Assembly (NCBI RefSeq): GCF_047250365.1
Contig: NZ_JBLBVL010000003.1
Coordinates: 310,001-374,000 of the forward strand
Origin: Thaumasiovibrio sp047250365
GTDB taxonomy: Bacteria; Pseudomonadota; Gammaproteobacteria; Enterobacterales; Vibrionaceae
Length of the DNA stretch: 64,000 nt
Direction: 5' to 3'
The stretch's first letter is position 1. Each line of letters begins with the position of its first letter. The notes beneath the pieces are model-generated. The model was not told where the DNA came from. It did no database searches and saw only the letters and a program-made list of their open reading frames with translations. The translations under genes and the position numbers were made by a program. Shown here one piece after another: positions 8,958 to 18,195 of the stretch.

Positions 8958-10322
8958 ATGCAGGTCCGTTCTTACCCAGTCAATTTTTGCAAAACCGTAA
9001 CGTGTGATAACTTTGGTAAAACAGATATCGCGCAGCGCGGAAAAATTAGCCATAGACTTGGTTTCCCTTCATTACATTGCCATCAGTGCGGTGGACACCC
9101 CCCGCTAGTTGATGGCGAACACATTTCAGTTGTAACAAATAACAAATTGCGGCAAGCGTTGAGTGCAACGCCTTTGGCTTGTCCGAGGTGCATGCCTTTA
9201 GCGGCTGATAAAAAAGCCGCGACGACCCGTTATGGCAAAACAGCGAAAGGCAGTCAGCGTTATGCGTGTCAACAGTGTCAGCATGTGTTTAGCTTTCCAT
9301 CACCATACCTGCAGGACAAGGACATCTTGTTGTTAGAGAATGTGTTACAACGAATACCTGTCACTGATGCCATCCAGCAGCTTAAAATATCGCCCAAAAC
9401 TTACTACGCGTCTATCCAGCGTACGGCACTTCGATTAGAAGCGGTCACGCGTTTAATGGAATCCCGTTTGGAGTTGTCGCAAGCACGTGTTGAGACACAC
9501 AGCGAGGTACTTAATGCTGGTGCTGAGCATCGATTGTGGTGTCTGTTTTCTCAGTTCATCGATAGCAACTATGTGCTGTTAGCTAGTCATAATGTGAGTG
9601 GGGCACAAATAGATAGTGATCATCACTACATCAGTAAAAATGATACCCAGGTACGCTGTGATAGTGTGATTGAGATGAAAAGTTTGCTTGAAGAACGTTA
9701 TCGTCAGCTGTTATCTCGTTACCATTTCGAAGATCTGAATTATGGCCCTGCGCGAGGATATCGCCATGCAGTGTTGATCAAACCTGCTGATCTTTGTTAT
9801 GTCCACTTTAACCTTCTTGCACAACAGCTTAATAACGTGCGACATCAAGTGCATTATATTGAACATGAAAGCTGCCTGCGTAGTGGTGCATTGTCGGCAA
9901 ACCTTGGCAGGTTTCGTGAGCAGAGTATTGATATTTGTTACAAGGTAACGGGCGGCGGTATCTGTAATGATTTGTCTGAGTCGGGGCAAAAGGTCTCTTG
10001 GTGGCAAGATAAATGGTACCCCATGCCCGAGGGGAGCATCAGTGCCATTACACCTTATTCAGAGCGGGTGGTAAAACAGTTGGGTGCGAGTTACCGACAA
10101 CCAACCAGTTGCTTCTATTCTTACTTATCAGCGCATTTACCTAAGGGGTTGCGTAGCTATGAACAAGTGAATGCATTGATAATGTTGCATCGCTTCTTTT
10201 TTAATTATGTTGAAGTGCAGAAAGATGGAACAACACCCGCAATGCGAGCAGGTTTGGCGGTTAAGCCTTGGTCACTGAGCACGTTAGATGAAACTCTGGC
10301 TGAGGTGATCGAATCTCTATAG
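8958..10322 (+). CDS. Zinc-ribbon protein, resembling proteins annotated as USSDB7A
   Basis: A 454-residue, probably cytoplasmic protein. The first 110 residues hold paired cysteines in ribbon style: CHQCGG, CPRC and CQQCQHVF. A helical stretch around 125-155 (VLQRIPVTDAIQQLKISPKTYY) looks like the helix-turn-helix that follows the zinc ribbon in InsA-like proteins. The remaining 300 residues contain no motif I recognise. Vibrio genomes carry proteins of this kind labelled cytoplasmic protein USSDB7A. It has no inverted repeats or partner ORF, so it does not look like an active insertion sequence. GGAAGGAG precedes the ATG. Function unknown; DNA binding is a guess from the N-terminus. Confidence 0.6.
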   Translation: MQVRSYPVNFCKTVTCDNFGKTDIAQRGKISHRLGFPSLHCHQCGGHPPLVDGEHISVVTNNKLRQALSATPLACPRCMPLAADKKAATTRYGKTAKGSQRYACQQCQHVFSFPSPYLQDKDILLLENVLQRIPVTDAIQQLKISPKTYYASIQRTALRLEAVTRLMESRLELSQARVETHSEVLNAGAEHRLWCLFSQFIDSNYVLLASHNVSGAQIDSDHHYISKNDTQVRCDSVIEMKSLLEERYRQLLSRYHFEDLNYGPARGYRHAVLIKPADLCYVHFNLLAQQLNNVRHQVHYIEHESCLRSGALSANLGRFREQSIDICYKVTGGGICNDLSESGQKVSWWQDKWYPMPEGSISAITPYSERVVKQLGASYRQPTSCFYSYLSAHLPKGLRSYEQVNALIMLHRFFFNYVEVQKDGTTPAMRAGLAVKPWSLSTLDETLAEVIESL

Positions 10323-10407
10323 CGAATGGATGTTTTTAGTGGGCGGATAGGGTAGAGCGCATCTTAGCTTGTCTCTTTGATAGTAAATTTATTGCCATGA
10401 AGAAAGG

Positions 10408-10433
10408 AAAGGGCACCGAAATCGGTGCCCTTT
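10408..10433. terminator. Bidirectional terminator between convergent genes
   Basis: AAGGGCACCGA and TCGGTGCCCTT form a perfect stem with A/T-rich flanks on both sides. It lies between the stop of the zinc-ribbon gene and the stop of the endonuclease gene. Confidence 0.85.
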
Positions 10434-10463
10434 GTCGTTATGGGTTACGAAGAAAACCGTGAC

Positions 10464-11741
10464 TTAGTCTTCGTCAGCACTGAATGGGCGGTGACCCTCA
10501 GTACGCCAGATTTTGTTAACCAATTCTGGGTGATCGATGAATGGGTTACGGTTGCCTTGGTACTCTTGAGCCGCATCGTTACGATCGCGCTCTTTTTGGC
10601 TAACGGGATCTTCTTCATGCCATTGCATTAGAGTTTTGATCTGCCAGCTATTGAATACCTGATCTTTGCTGCCATCGAGGATGCGTCCAATAGCTTGGTT
10701 CGACGTGCTCACGTCACTCCAAACTTCGATAACATCTTCATAGCGTACAGCGAGATAAAGAAGAGCACGCGCTACATCACCTTTAAACTCATCAATAGGT
10801 TCAAAAACAAAGTGACTGCGGTTGCCCAACTCATGGTCGCCATAACCATATTGTGTGCCATTCAGACTTTCCCACAGCTTTGAGTACTCACTGACATAAC
10901 CATAAGGTATTGCAGGGCTACCGTTATCCAGCTGCTGATGGTTAACACCAGAATCCATAGGGAAGATGTGATGAATATCACGATCCATAGGATTTCTTAC
11001 TGTGTTGTTGCGCAGCAATTGAGTGCGGAATAGTGGTGTTGCCTCGTAGCATACGCCTTCTTCGATTGACGAATCACTACACTCATCAACGGTAGGAAGG
11101 TACTGGTATGGGTCATCACCGGTTGGGTTCTTAGAGAACATATCTAGAATGTGTGTTGCTTCTTTATCGCCGTAGTAACGATCAAGATCGTTCTCAGCAA
11201 TGAAGCCTTTCGCGCGGGCAACAGACTGGATATCATGCGTGCCTTTAGCGATTTGGTGTAGTGCTGTTTTTAGCTCATACCCAGCAAAGCCTTCAGCATC
11301 GATATACTCTTCGCGAAGGTTAGCAGCGAGGTGCTTAGTGTAACCACCTACTGTAAAGCGGGTAATGTGTTCATCAAGGAACACTTCACCGTCAAGATCG
11401 GTATCTTCGATATAAGCAATCTGCTCGCCATCGAGAACTAACTCAACCGAACCAGAGCCATCCGTACAACAAATACCATCGTTACCGCTGTCTTCAAGAA
11501 CAAAGCGATATGCTTCTGGAAGCAAGTCCATTGGAATTTCGTAGTAGCTATTATTGCGGTAGCCGCTGCCGGTGCGTAGCAATTCCGCATCAGAGTCGTA
11601 CAATTTCCATGACAGTTCATGTGCTGAACTATCAGTATGGATCTTTACCACTAAGCGTGTGGTGTCTTCTTCATGTTCATGGGCACAGCCCGCCAATACC
11701 AAAGGCAGAGAAGCCGCGAGTACTTTATACATAGGTTTCAT
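10464..11741 (-). CDS. Endonuclease I family nuclease, lipoprotein
   Basis: A 425-residue protein with a lipoprotein signal (LPLVLAGC, cysteine 19), so probably anchored in a membrane. Residues about 25-130 form an extra N-terminal domain not found in the roughly 230-residue EndA/Dns enzymes. From about residue 150 the endonuclease I domain follows, starting GFAGYELKTALHQI, with the His-Me finger region RDIHHIFPMDSGVNHQQ near 255 and NRSHFVFEP near 310. It should cut DNA outside the cytoplasm, for nutrition or competence-related processing. It follows the larger nuclease by 20 bp, which suggests one transcript. Confidence 0.85.
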   Translation of the reverse strand: MKPMYKVLAASLPLVLAGCAHEHEEDTTRLVVKIHTDSSAHELSWKLYDSDAELLRTGSGYRNNSYYEIPMDLLPEAYRFVLEDSGNDGICCTDGSGSVELVLDGEQIAYIEDTDLDGEVFLDEHITRFTVGGYTKHLAANLREEYIDAEGFAGYELKTALHQIAKGTHDIQSVARAKGFIAENDLDRYYGDKEATHILDMFSKNPTGDDPYQYLPTVDECSDSSIEEGVCYEATPLFRTQLLRNNTVRNPMDRDIHHIFPMDSGVNHQQLDNGSPAIPYGYVSEYSKLWESLNGTQYGYGDHELGNRSHFVFEPIDEFKGDVARALLYLAVRYEDVIEVWSDVSTSNQAIGRILDGSKDQVFNSWQIKTLMQWHEEDPVSQKERDRNDAAQEYQGNRNPFIDHPELVNKIWRTEGHRPFSADED

Positions 11742-11761
11742 TATTTTCTATCCTATTAATA

Positions 11762-14683
11762 TTAAGCAACACGTACGCGACGGCGCAATGCTGCCGCCGC
11801 CATTAGCGTGATCAGTGCAAAGATGTTCAACGCACCACCGTGTTTGAATGGTTTCTCTTCCTCAATGTCAACTGAGCGAGACATAACGATGCGACCATCG
11901 ATCAGGTGCTGTAGGCGATTCTCTCCAGGTTGCACAGAGTACAGATCTAACGCTACCCAACCACGTTTGATATCTGCTTCGGTTAGCACTTTTTGGTTGC
12001 TGCGCGAGTAAGTAACCACATCGTAGTAGCTGCGGTCTGAAATGATCGCTTGTACAATCTCACCCGTTTGCAGGCTCGAACGACCTGCCGCGGTTAAATC
12101 AATAACCGTGGTGAGCTTTTCGCCTTCAATTGGGTTGTTGTCACTAGGCATACCAATCGGGTTGTCTGGCAGTGCTACATATTCGCCTTTTTTCACTTCT
12201 GGTAGGAAGTCAAGGGTTAGGACCGCAGGGTCGTGGTCAGACGAACGGTACGGGTCTCTAAACTTCTCGAATTTGCCCGTGTATTGCGTTGGGTACTCAA
12301 ATAGCGTCGATTCACGCGAGTTGATGTTCCACTCTGTTGCGTCAACAACATGTTTGCGTAGGCTTGGTGAAATTAGGGTGTAGTCAAGGTTACCGACTTC
12401 ATCATTATATGAGTAGCTAAAGCCATCTGGATGTAGCTCAGCAATAATATCGATGTAGTTATAACGTTCATGAATTACCGGATTTTCGTTACCGTGTAGC
12501 GGTTTACCATTAACAAACGTGTTGCGCGCAGCACGGATCTCGTAACCAGCAGGTACCGTATCGGTCAGCATCAGGATCGGGTCTTCTTGCGCATAAGAGT
12601 TAAGGTCGCCAAGAATAATTTTGTGACCGTCAATCTTTTCTAGCTCTTCAGCCAGTTGGTATGCGGCTGAAACACGGAAGTTTTCACAGCTGCCTTGGTA
12701 GTCATCATCAATGTATTCACCGGTTTCTTGATCATAATCTTCCCAACACTCAGAACCTTTCGATTTAAAGTGGTTAGAGGCAAGGGTGATCACTTCATCG
12801 GTACCATTAATGCGGAAGATACCAGTCATCGCATGACGTTGATATGCCGAGCCCGCTTCAACACCTGCTGGCCAGAAATGTGGCGGCACATGCTGTTCAG
12901 GCAGGTTAATAATGCGCGCTTCTTCCAAGCTCAATACCGTTGGACGGAAAACAAGCATGGTAGCGATCGCATCGGTACCAACGATTTTGTTGTCTGCATC
13001 ACGCATCGCAACATACTGCTTCTCTTCTGGAAGTTCGTCGTTCAGCATACGAACCAACTCGGTAATCGATGACATGTAGTCATAACCGTTGTTCTCTACT
13101 TCCAAGAAGCTCCAGATATCGGCATCAATTGCTAGCATTGCGCTGGCAAGTTTTGCACCTTGTACATCAAAATCTTCGTAGTTATCTGCACCACGGTTTT
13201 GTTGTAGTGGGTTGTTTGCACCACCAAACGGCGAGGTGAAGTAGTTTAGTACGTTAAACGCACCAATTTTAATGTCACCCTCTTTTACATCAGGCGCATC
13301 AGTACGCTCAATGCCGGTGTGGTCAAAGGTGTTTTCATCGGCTTCATTGGTAACGAACATGCGATATTCTTCTCGCATATAGCCAATAATACCCTGCAAA
13401 CCATCAAAGGTGGCACCAACACGGATGTAATCCGGGGTCGCGCCAGTTCCATCATCTACACCGAAATTCGGATACCAAGGAATAACACCATTGCTTGCCG
13501 TTTTTGGTGACTCAATGATCACTCGACGCTGTTCGTTACTTTTACGTACAGCATGCGACTCTGGTGAACCAGGTACATGATGCTGGTTGGGGTGGAAGTT
13601 TAGCGTTTTATAGCTAGCAACCATGTTTGCTCGAAATACAGAAAAGTCAGTGCCGAATGTCCGTGAAACGATCATCTCTGCATCTTGGTCAAACTCAACC
13701 AACATGTTCTCGTGACGTTCAAGGGTAATTTCGAAATTGTCCGCTTCGTTAACGTCGTCATATGTACACGTTGTATTAACACGCAGTGGAGTAGGCTCAA
13801 TATGAATACCTGTCTCACCTGTTGGTACGTACTGTGCGCCTGAGATTTGAGTGGCGCCATAGTATTCTGTGACGACACCGTAGACATCAACTTTGTCGCC
13901 GACTTCAACATCATTTGTGTTGTAGTTATAAACAAACAGACCGCTAGAGGCACATTCATCAACAGGGCTTTCTTGTTGAATGTAGAAACCCCGCGTCATA
14001 GGACCCGAATCTGCGTGGATATGAGTGATTACGCCTGTGACTTTAACTTTTTTGTCTAGATGAGGAGAGCTAAAGCTGTGACCTTGGATCTCTTCGATTG
14101 AGAATTCATAGTCATAGTCAGGTTCTGGTACATTTCCATCAGGAGGGGTTTCGCCATCTCCTGGAGCGATCAGACCGCCCAAGTGGGTGTAATCATCTCC
14201 ATCAAACATTACCCAACCCTTAGGGTTATATTCGGTGCTTGCCTGCCACTCCCCTTCACCACGAACTAAGGTAGAGGGTCTTGGCTTGTAGTAATCACCA
14301 TACTCCCAACCGACATGGTCAACTTTGTTTCCGCTAGCATCAACTAAGCTAATCGGCGCATCTGATGCAAACCAAAAAAATCTATCGTCATAGGTTTCAT
14401 CAGCTCTATTTAGTATCCCTGCAGGCGCACGTTCGTCAGCCAGTACAATAACATCTTGAGGATTGATAGTTAGACCGCTAAGGTCAAGGTCATTGGTTGT
14501 GCTGAAGTAAGCTCTGCGAAGCTCATAACCATCAAGAGTAACGGCTTGATTGCCCGTATTAGCAATTTCGATTGCAGCTTCGCCGTTGGTAGCACCATAA
14601 ATCAGCTGCGAAATAAATACATCAGCAGAAGCATGTGACGTGATAAGCGCCATCGAGATTGCTGATAATTTTAAAAGTTTCAT
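11762..14683 (-). CDS. Extracellular nuclease of the ExeM/Xds type with GlyGly-CTERM tail
   Basis: A 973-residue secreted protein. In order: a signal peptide (to about residue 20), a lamin-tail domain (about 20-130), a proline/glycine linker, an OB-fold region (about 195-310), and an endonuclease/exonuclease/phosphatase domain (about 470-830). The last domain has IKIGAFNVLNYF, WSFLEVENNG, ILGDLNSYAQEDP and SSDHDPAVLTL as its catalytic landmarks. The C-terminus has GG, a hydrophobic helix and RRRVRVA, the GlyGly-CTERM signal cut by rhombosortase after type II secretion. Vibrio cholerae Xds and Aeromonas/Shewanella ExeM share this build. It should degrade extracellular DNA. Confidence 0.92.
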   Translation of the reverse strand: MKLLKLSAISMALITSHASADVFISQLIYGATNGEAAIEIANTGNQAVTLDGYELRRAYFSTTNDLDLSGLTINPQDVIVLADERAPAGILNRADETYDDRFFWFASDAPISLVDASGNKVDHVGWEYGDYYKPRPSTLVRGEGEWQASTEYNPKGWVMFDGDDYTHLGGLIAPGDGETPPDGNVPEPDYDYEFSIEEIQGHSFSSPHLDKKVKVTGVITHIHADSGPMTRGFYIQQESPVDECASSGLFVYNYNTNDVEVGDKVDVYGVVTEYYGATQISGAQYVPTGETGIHIEPTPLRVNTTCTYDDVNEADNFEITLERHENMLVEFDQDAEMIVSRTFGTDFSVFRANMVASYKTLNFHPNQHHVPGSPESHAVRKSNEQRRVIIESPKTASNGVIPWYPNFGVDDGTGATPDYIRVGATFDGLQGIIGYMREEYRMFVTNEADENTFDHTGIERTDAPDVKEGDIKIGAFNVLNYFTSPFGGANNPLQQNRGADNYEDFDVQGAKLASAMLAIDADIWSFLEVENNGYDYMSSITELVRMLNDELPEEKQYVAMRDADNKIVGTDAIATMLVFRPTVLSLEEARIINLPEQHVPPHFWPAGVEAGSAYQRHAMTGIFRINGTDEVITLASNHFKSKGSECWEDYDQETGEYIDDDYQGSCENFRVSAAYQLAEELEKIDGHKIILGDLNSYAQEDPILMLTDTVPAGYEIRAARNTFVNGKPLHGNENPVIHERYNYIDIIAELHPDGFSYSYNDEVGNLDYTLISPSLRKHVVDATEWNINSRESTLFEYPTQYTGKFEKFRDPYRSSDHDPAVLTLDFLPEVKKGEYVALPDNPIGMPSDNNPIEGEKLTTVIDLTAAGRSSLQTGEIVQAIISDRSYYDVVTYSRSNQKVLTEADIKRGWVALDLYSVQPGENRLQHLIDGRIVMSRSVDIEEEKPFKHGGALNIFALITLMAAAALRRRVRVA

Positions 14684-14780
14684 AATTAACTACTATATAA
14701 AGACTAATTATCTACTTGTCCTTGTTGTGACCAATGCGTGGTCATACAAGAGACTATATGTGTATCGTTCTTACGCGTAC

Positions 14781-15779
14781 TTAGAAACGGAAGTAAACTT
14801 TACCGTAGCCATAGCTTTCTTCTTTACTACCCGTAAGAATTTCCGCAGCTAGGGTTACGTTATCTGTGTGTGCGTAGCGAACGCCAGCAGTAACCCAGTT
14901 GTCACTTACTTGCTTTTTCAGTTTGCCGTTCTCAACGTAGGTGTACTCTTCATCAAAATTGATGTGAGAGTAGGTTGCCACTAGCTCGATTGCGTCTGTG
15001 ATCTGATAGCCAGCAGATAGCACTGCTAATACGTGATCGCTAGAGATGTGCGCGTTTTCATCTTCGCTATCAAACAGAGCAACTAGGCCACCTAGGCTTA
15101 GTTCGTTCAGACGGTATTCACCATGTAGAGATAAGTGGTCGCCGTACTCTTTCGAGGTTTCAGCACCAGCAAGTACGGTCCAGTTATCAGCCGCGTAACC
15201 CACATAACCGTTTAGTACCCACTCTTCACGAGAGTCAGTTTTGTAGTTATCCCAACCGTCTAGTGAGTATGAGATACCCGCAATCCACTGACCGAAGCTA
15301 CCGAAGTATTTGATGGTGTTATCTTGGTCGCCAGCATCAGAAATGCTAACTGCGCCATCGATAGAGAAATCACCAAGGTCAGAGACATCATCATAAGCGG
15401 TATCATTACGACCAAGCTCTACAAAGTGACCGTCTAGGAACTCCCAACCGACATAAAATTTATCTAGAACAATTTGGAATTGGTTGTCAGCTGTCCAAGA
15501 TTGGCGTTCGAAATCGATATCTAGCAGGCCGTAAACATCACCGCTGCGAGCATTGAATGCTAGATCACCAAATGAGTCATCCGCAAATCCTTGATAGTGG
15601 GTGTACTCGTCGCCTCTGTCAGTGTGGCTTTTACCAAAGTAGCCACCAACTTCGATACGACCATTTAGTGATACGTAATCACCGTTAGCGTTTTCGTATA
15701 GTGAAACAGCAGATGCTGCCGGAACGATTGCGATACCACATACGCCGGCGATAGCCATTGCTAGCAAGTTCTTTTTCAT
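14781..15779 (-). CDS. Outer-membrane porin
   Basis: A 332-residue protein starting MKKNLLAMAIAGVCG, with a signal peptide ending at ASA. The mature part is rich in alternating aromatic and polar residues, with typical beta-strand segments (SLNGRIEVGGYFG, VYGLLDIDFERQSW, WVTAGVRYAHTDN) and a C-terminal phenylalanine (KVYFRF) for BAM recognition. This is the general diffusion porin build of Vibrionaceae. ATG 15779 is preferred to an upstream in-frame start at 15821 because GGAGA sits 7 bp ahead of it and the signal peptide begins there. It lies upstream of the nuclease pair on the same strand, 97 bp away. Confidence 0.87.
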   Translation of the reverse strand: MKKNLLAMAIAGVCGIAIVPAASAVSLYENANGDYVSLNGRIEVGGYFGKSHTDRGDEYTHYQGFADDSFGDLAFNARSGDVYGLLDIDFERQSWTADNQFQIVLDKFYVGWEFLDGHFVELGRNDTAYDDVSDLGDFSIDGAVSISDAGDQDNTIKYFGSFGQWIAGISYSLDGWDNYKTDSREEWVLNGYVGYAADNWTVLAGAETSKEYGDHLSLHGEYRLNELSLGGLVALFDSEDENAHISSDHVLAVLSAGYQITDAIELVATYSHINFDEEYTYVENGKLKKQVSDNWVTAGVRYAHTDNVTLAAEILTGSKEESYGYGKVYFRF

Positions 15780-16542
15780 TACGTATTCTCCATGAGGACC
15801 ACTTAGGTGGTTAATAATCAAAAGTTTTATTGCTCACAAACCTTGTTCCCAAGATTGAGAGAGCGGAAAAAATATATTGTATTTCCCTACTCTAAATTTA
15901 TAGAGAAGGGTAATTACTAAAATCATCAAGTGTGAAAAGTTGGATAAAACCTTTCTTTTTGTTAATTATTTGGTTGGCAAGTTGGCAGTATGATAAATAC
16001 GTTGCGGATCCAAATAAGCAATTTGCGCTATGTTTAGCACTGCATTGTGACAGTAATATTAATTACTTTGTCAAACACTACAGATATTTATGCGTAAATT
16101 ACAGTGAGGCTAATATCTAATATTACAGGGAAAATCAATGTGATCATGATCGCGTATTTGTGGTTTAGCAAACGCTTTCGTGGCGATATTTCCCCTTTGT
16201 GTTGGTGAAGGGTCTGGGTAATATGCTTGAGTATATTTAACGTTGAGTGAATGTTGTCAGTTTGTTTTTGTTTATATTGTTAAAATGGTGACCTTATTTA
16301 ATAATAATTTAAGCTATGCAGGATTGTATTATCCTTGGCAGGAAATAAACTGTTTTCAAGTGTGCATAATTTTGGATAAACAGTACTAATTAAATTGACA
16401 CTTTATGACATCAACTACGTCGGGATATACAAGTTAGAGCTCATTTTCCTATTATTATATTGTTACATTTCATACAAAATGGCGTCATTTTCATCGAGTT
16501 GTTGTTATTGCCACCAGTTAGCGCGAAGTGGCTAAAAAAAGG
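15780..16542. other. Intergenic region between porin and tRNA-Ser
   Basis: About 760 AT-rich bases. The porin promoter must lie at the left end; an ACCAC/GTGGT hairpin lies in its leader near 15795-15810. A 62-codon frame at 15932-16120 lacks a convincing start and is not called. No RNA gene is recognisable. Confidence 0.4.
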
Positions 16543-16571
16543 TTTACAGCTCGGGGTAAGGGCTATATTAT
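16543..16571 (+). promoter_or_regulatory. Promoter of the tRNA-Ser gene
   Basis: TTTACA at 16543-16548 and TATTAT at 16566-16571 are spaced 17 bp apart, and the tRNA starts 12 bp after the -10 box. The GC-rich segment after the -10 box resembles a stringent discriminator. Confidence 0.8.
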
Positions 16572-16583
16572 GCCGCCCATAAC

Positions 16584-16674
16584 GGAGAGATGGCTGAGTG
16601 GTTGAAAGCACCGGTCTTGAAAACCGGCATACGTTAATAGCGTATCTAGGGTTCAAATCCCTATCTCTCCGCCA
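16584..16674 (+). tRNA. tRNA-Ser (anticodon UGA)
   Basis: A 91-nt class II tRNA with encoded GCCA end. The acceptor GGAGAGA pairs with TCTCTCC, the anticodon stem CCGGT/ACCGG holds the loop CTTGAAA with anticodon TGA, there is a long variable arm, and the T arm contains GGTTCAAATCC. Confidence 0.97.
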
Positions 16675-16683
16675 CCTTTAGAA

Positions 16684-16711
16684 TAAGCCGCTGTTTTTAC
16701 AGCGGCTTTTT
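16684..16711 (+). terminator. Terminator after tRNA-Ser
   Basis: AAGCCGCTGT and ACAGCGGCTT form a perfect stem followed by six T residues, 10 bp after the tRNA. Confidence 0.9.
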
Positions 16712-16869
16712 TGCATCTGTCTTTTGTGCCATGTTCGCTTTATAGCGTAACACGGCAAATGATTAGCATACTGCATAGATGCTGCACTCCCGTCTGGTAT
16801 ACCCGCAAGGCGATCGAGCGCAATGCCGCTTTTTACCTTGTGCACACAATGATATTAAGAGGATTCGAC

Positions 16870-17982
16870 TTGAATACTTTGTTTACAGAAGCCCACATTG
16901 GCAAGATGGCCCTAAAGAACCGCTTCATTCGTAGCGCGACGTGGGAAAATATGGCAACTGATAATGGCCATATGACAGATAAGCTCTATGCTATTCATGA
17001 AGAGCTGGCTCAAGGTGAAGTGGGCCTGATCGTGACCGGGTATGCAAATATCGTCGAAGAAGAGAAGCCAAACGCTGGCATGATTGGGATCTACAACGAT
17101 ACTTTTATTGACGAATATACAAAGCTAACCGACGTAGTACACCGCCACGACACTAAAATTGTTATGCAGCTGGCTTATGGTGGCACGAAAACGACCTATA
17201 ACCTTGGTGAGCGAGTCATTTTTGCGCCAAGTGAAGTGTGCGAGAAAGGTACGCAAACACTGGGCAAAGCGATGACAAAAGAAGAGATTGACTACATCGT
17301 TCAGGCGTTTGCAAAAGCCAGCCGTCGAGCGCAACAAGCTGGCTTTGATGGTGTCGAAATTCATGCCGCTCACACTTATCTAATTAATCAGTTCTTAAGC
17401 CCTTACTATAATCGTCGTGATGACGAGTACGGCGGTAGCTTAGATAACCGTATGCGTTTCTTGATGGAAATCTATGCTGAAACCAGAAAGCTGGTGGGTG
17501 ACGATTTCCCAATCTTAGTTAAACTGACGGCATCAGAGTTTTTTGATGGTGGCTTAACCTTCGCAGAGACCCGTGCTATTTGCCAAAAGTTAGATGCGGT
17601 TGGGGTCGATGCTATCGTTATCTCAGGCAATATTCATGGAAAAGCGAACACTATGATTGGTGAGTCTTTTGATGGTTACACTATTCAACAAGAAGGCTAC
17701 TTTCATGAATATGGTGATGTTATTAGCCAAGAGATCAGTGCGCCAGTGATTACGGTGGGTGGGCTGACTGACATTGACGCCATCGAACGTATCGCCGAAA
17801 CGACAAAAATCCAATTTTTTGCCCTATCGAGACCGCTACTCTCTGAGCCGCATTTGATTAAGCGTTGGAAAGAGGGCGACAGGGCCCCCGTAGAGTGTGA
17901 AAGGTGCTCAAAATGTCGCACCAAGCGTGGTAACTTCTGTGTGGTAAATCGAGACAGAAAGGCGCAATTGTTTTCCGCTTAA
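16870..17982 (+). CDS. NADH:flavin oxidoreductase, old yellow enzyme family
   Basis: A 370-residue FMN-dependent TIM-barrel enzyme. Family landmarks are NRFIRSATWENMA near the N-terminus, the active-site segment GVEIHAAHTYLINQFLSPYY near residue 165, the RRDDEYGGSLDNRMRF block, and a glycine-rich phosphate loop (VGGLTDIDA) near 300. The C-terminus has CERCSKCRTKRGNFC, a cysteine-rich tail. I take TTG 16870 as start because AAGAGGA at 16857-16863 precedes it and the protein then begins NTLFTEAHIGKM like its relatives; ATG 16849 has no ribosome site. The substrate is unknown. It is a single-gene unit with its own terminator. Confidence 0.85.
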   Translation: MNTLFTEAHIGKMALKNRFIRSATWENMATDNGHMTDKLYAIHEELAQGEVGLIVTGYANIVEEEKPNAGMIGIYNDTFIDEYTKLTDVVHRHDTKIVMQLAYGGTKTTYNLGERVIFAPSEVCEKGTQTLGKAMTKEEIDYIVQAFAKASRRAQQAGFDGVEIHAAHTYLINQFLSPYYNRRDDEYGGSLDNRMRFLMEIYAETRKLVGDDFPILVKLTASEFFDGGLTFAETRAICQKLDAVGVDAIVISGNIHGKANTMIGESFDGYTIQQEGYFHEYGDVISQEISAPVITVGGLTDIDAIERIAETTKIQFFALSRPLLSEPHLIKRWKEGDRAPVECERCSKCRTKRGNFCVVNRDRKAQLFSA

Positions 17983-18018
17983 TGAGATAGTTGTAACGCA
18001 CTTTGCTTAAACGATTAG

Positions 18019-18048
18019 GAGCCAACATGTTGTGTTGGCTCTTTTTTT
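18019..18048 (+). terminator. Terminator after the oxidoreductase gene
   Basis: GAGCCAACA pairs with TGTTGGCTC and is followed by seven T residues. Confidence 0.93.
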
Positions 18049-18195
18049 GTCGATTATCTGGAGACGATTGGTTGCTCTCAAATAAAACGTGTGATCATCA
18101 CGACATTTCCCTCTGTTCTTGATCGTTAGATTGCAGCCAAATCAACATATATGTAGGATAATAACCATCATAATATAGTGGCTATTGAGGTTGCC

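Noticed and set aside
8958..10322. Active insertion sequence around the zinc-ribbon gene
   Set aside because: No terminal inverted repeats or target duplications are visible, and the gene has a normal terminator in the same position as a chromosomal gene.
12695..13072. Plus-strand frame of 125 codons inside the nuclease gene
   Set aside because: Antisense to a clearly conserved catalytic domain; no independent evidence.
15932..16120. A 62-codon frame between the porin and tRNA-Ser
   Set aside because: GTG start without a ribosome site, odd composition and no sign of a family. Probably chance.
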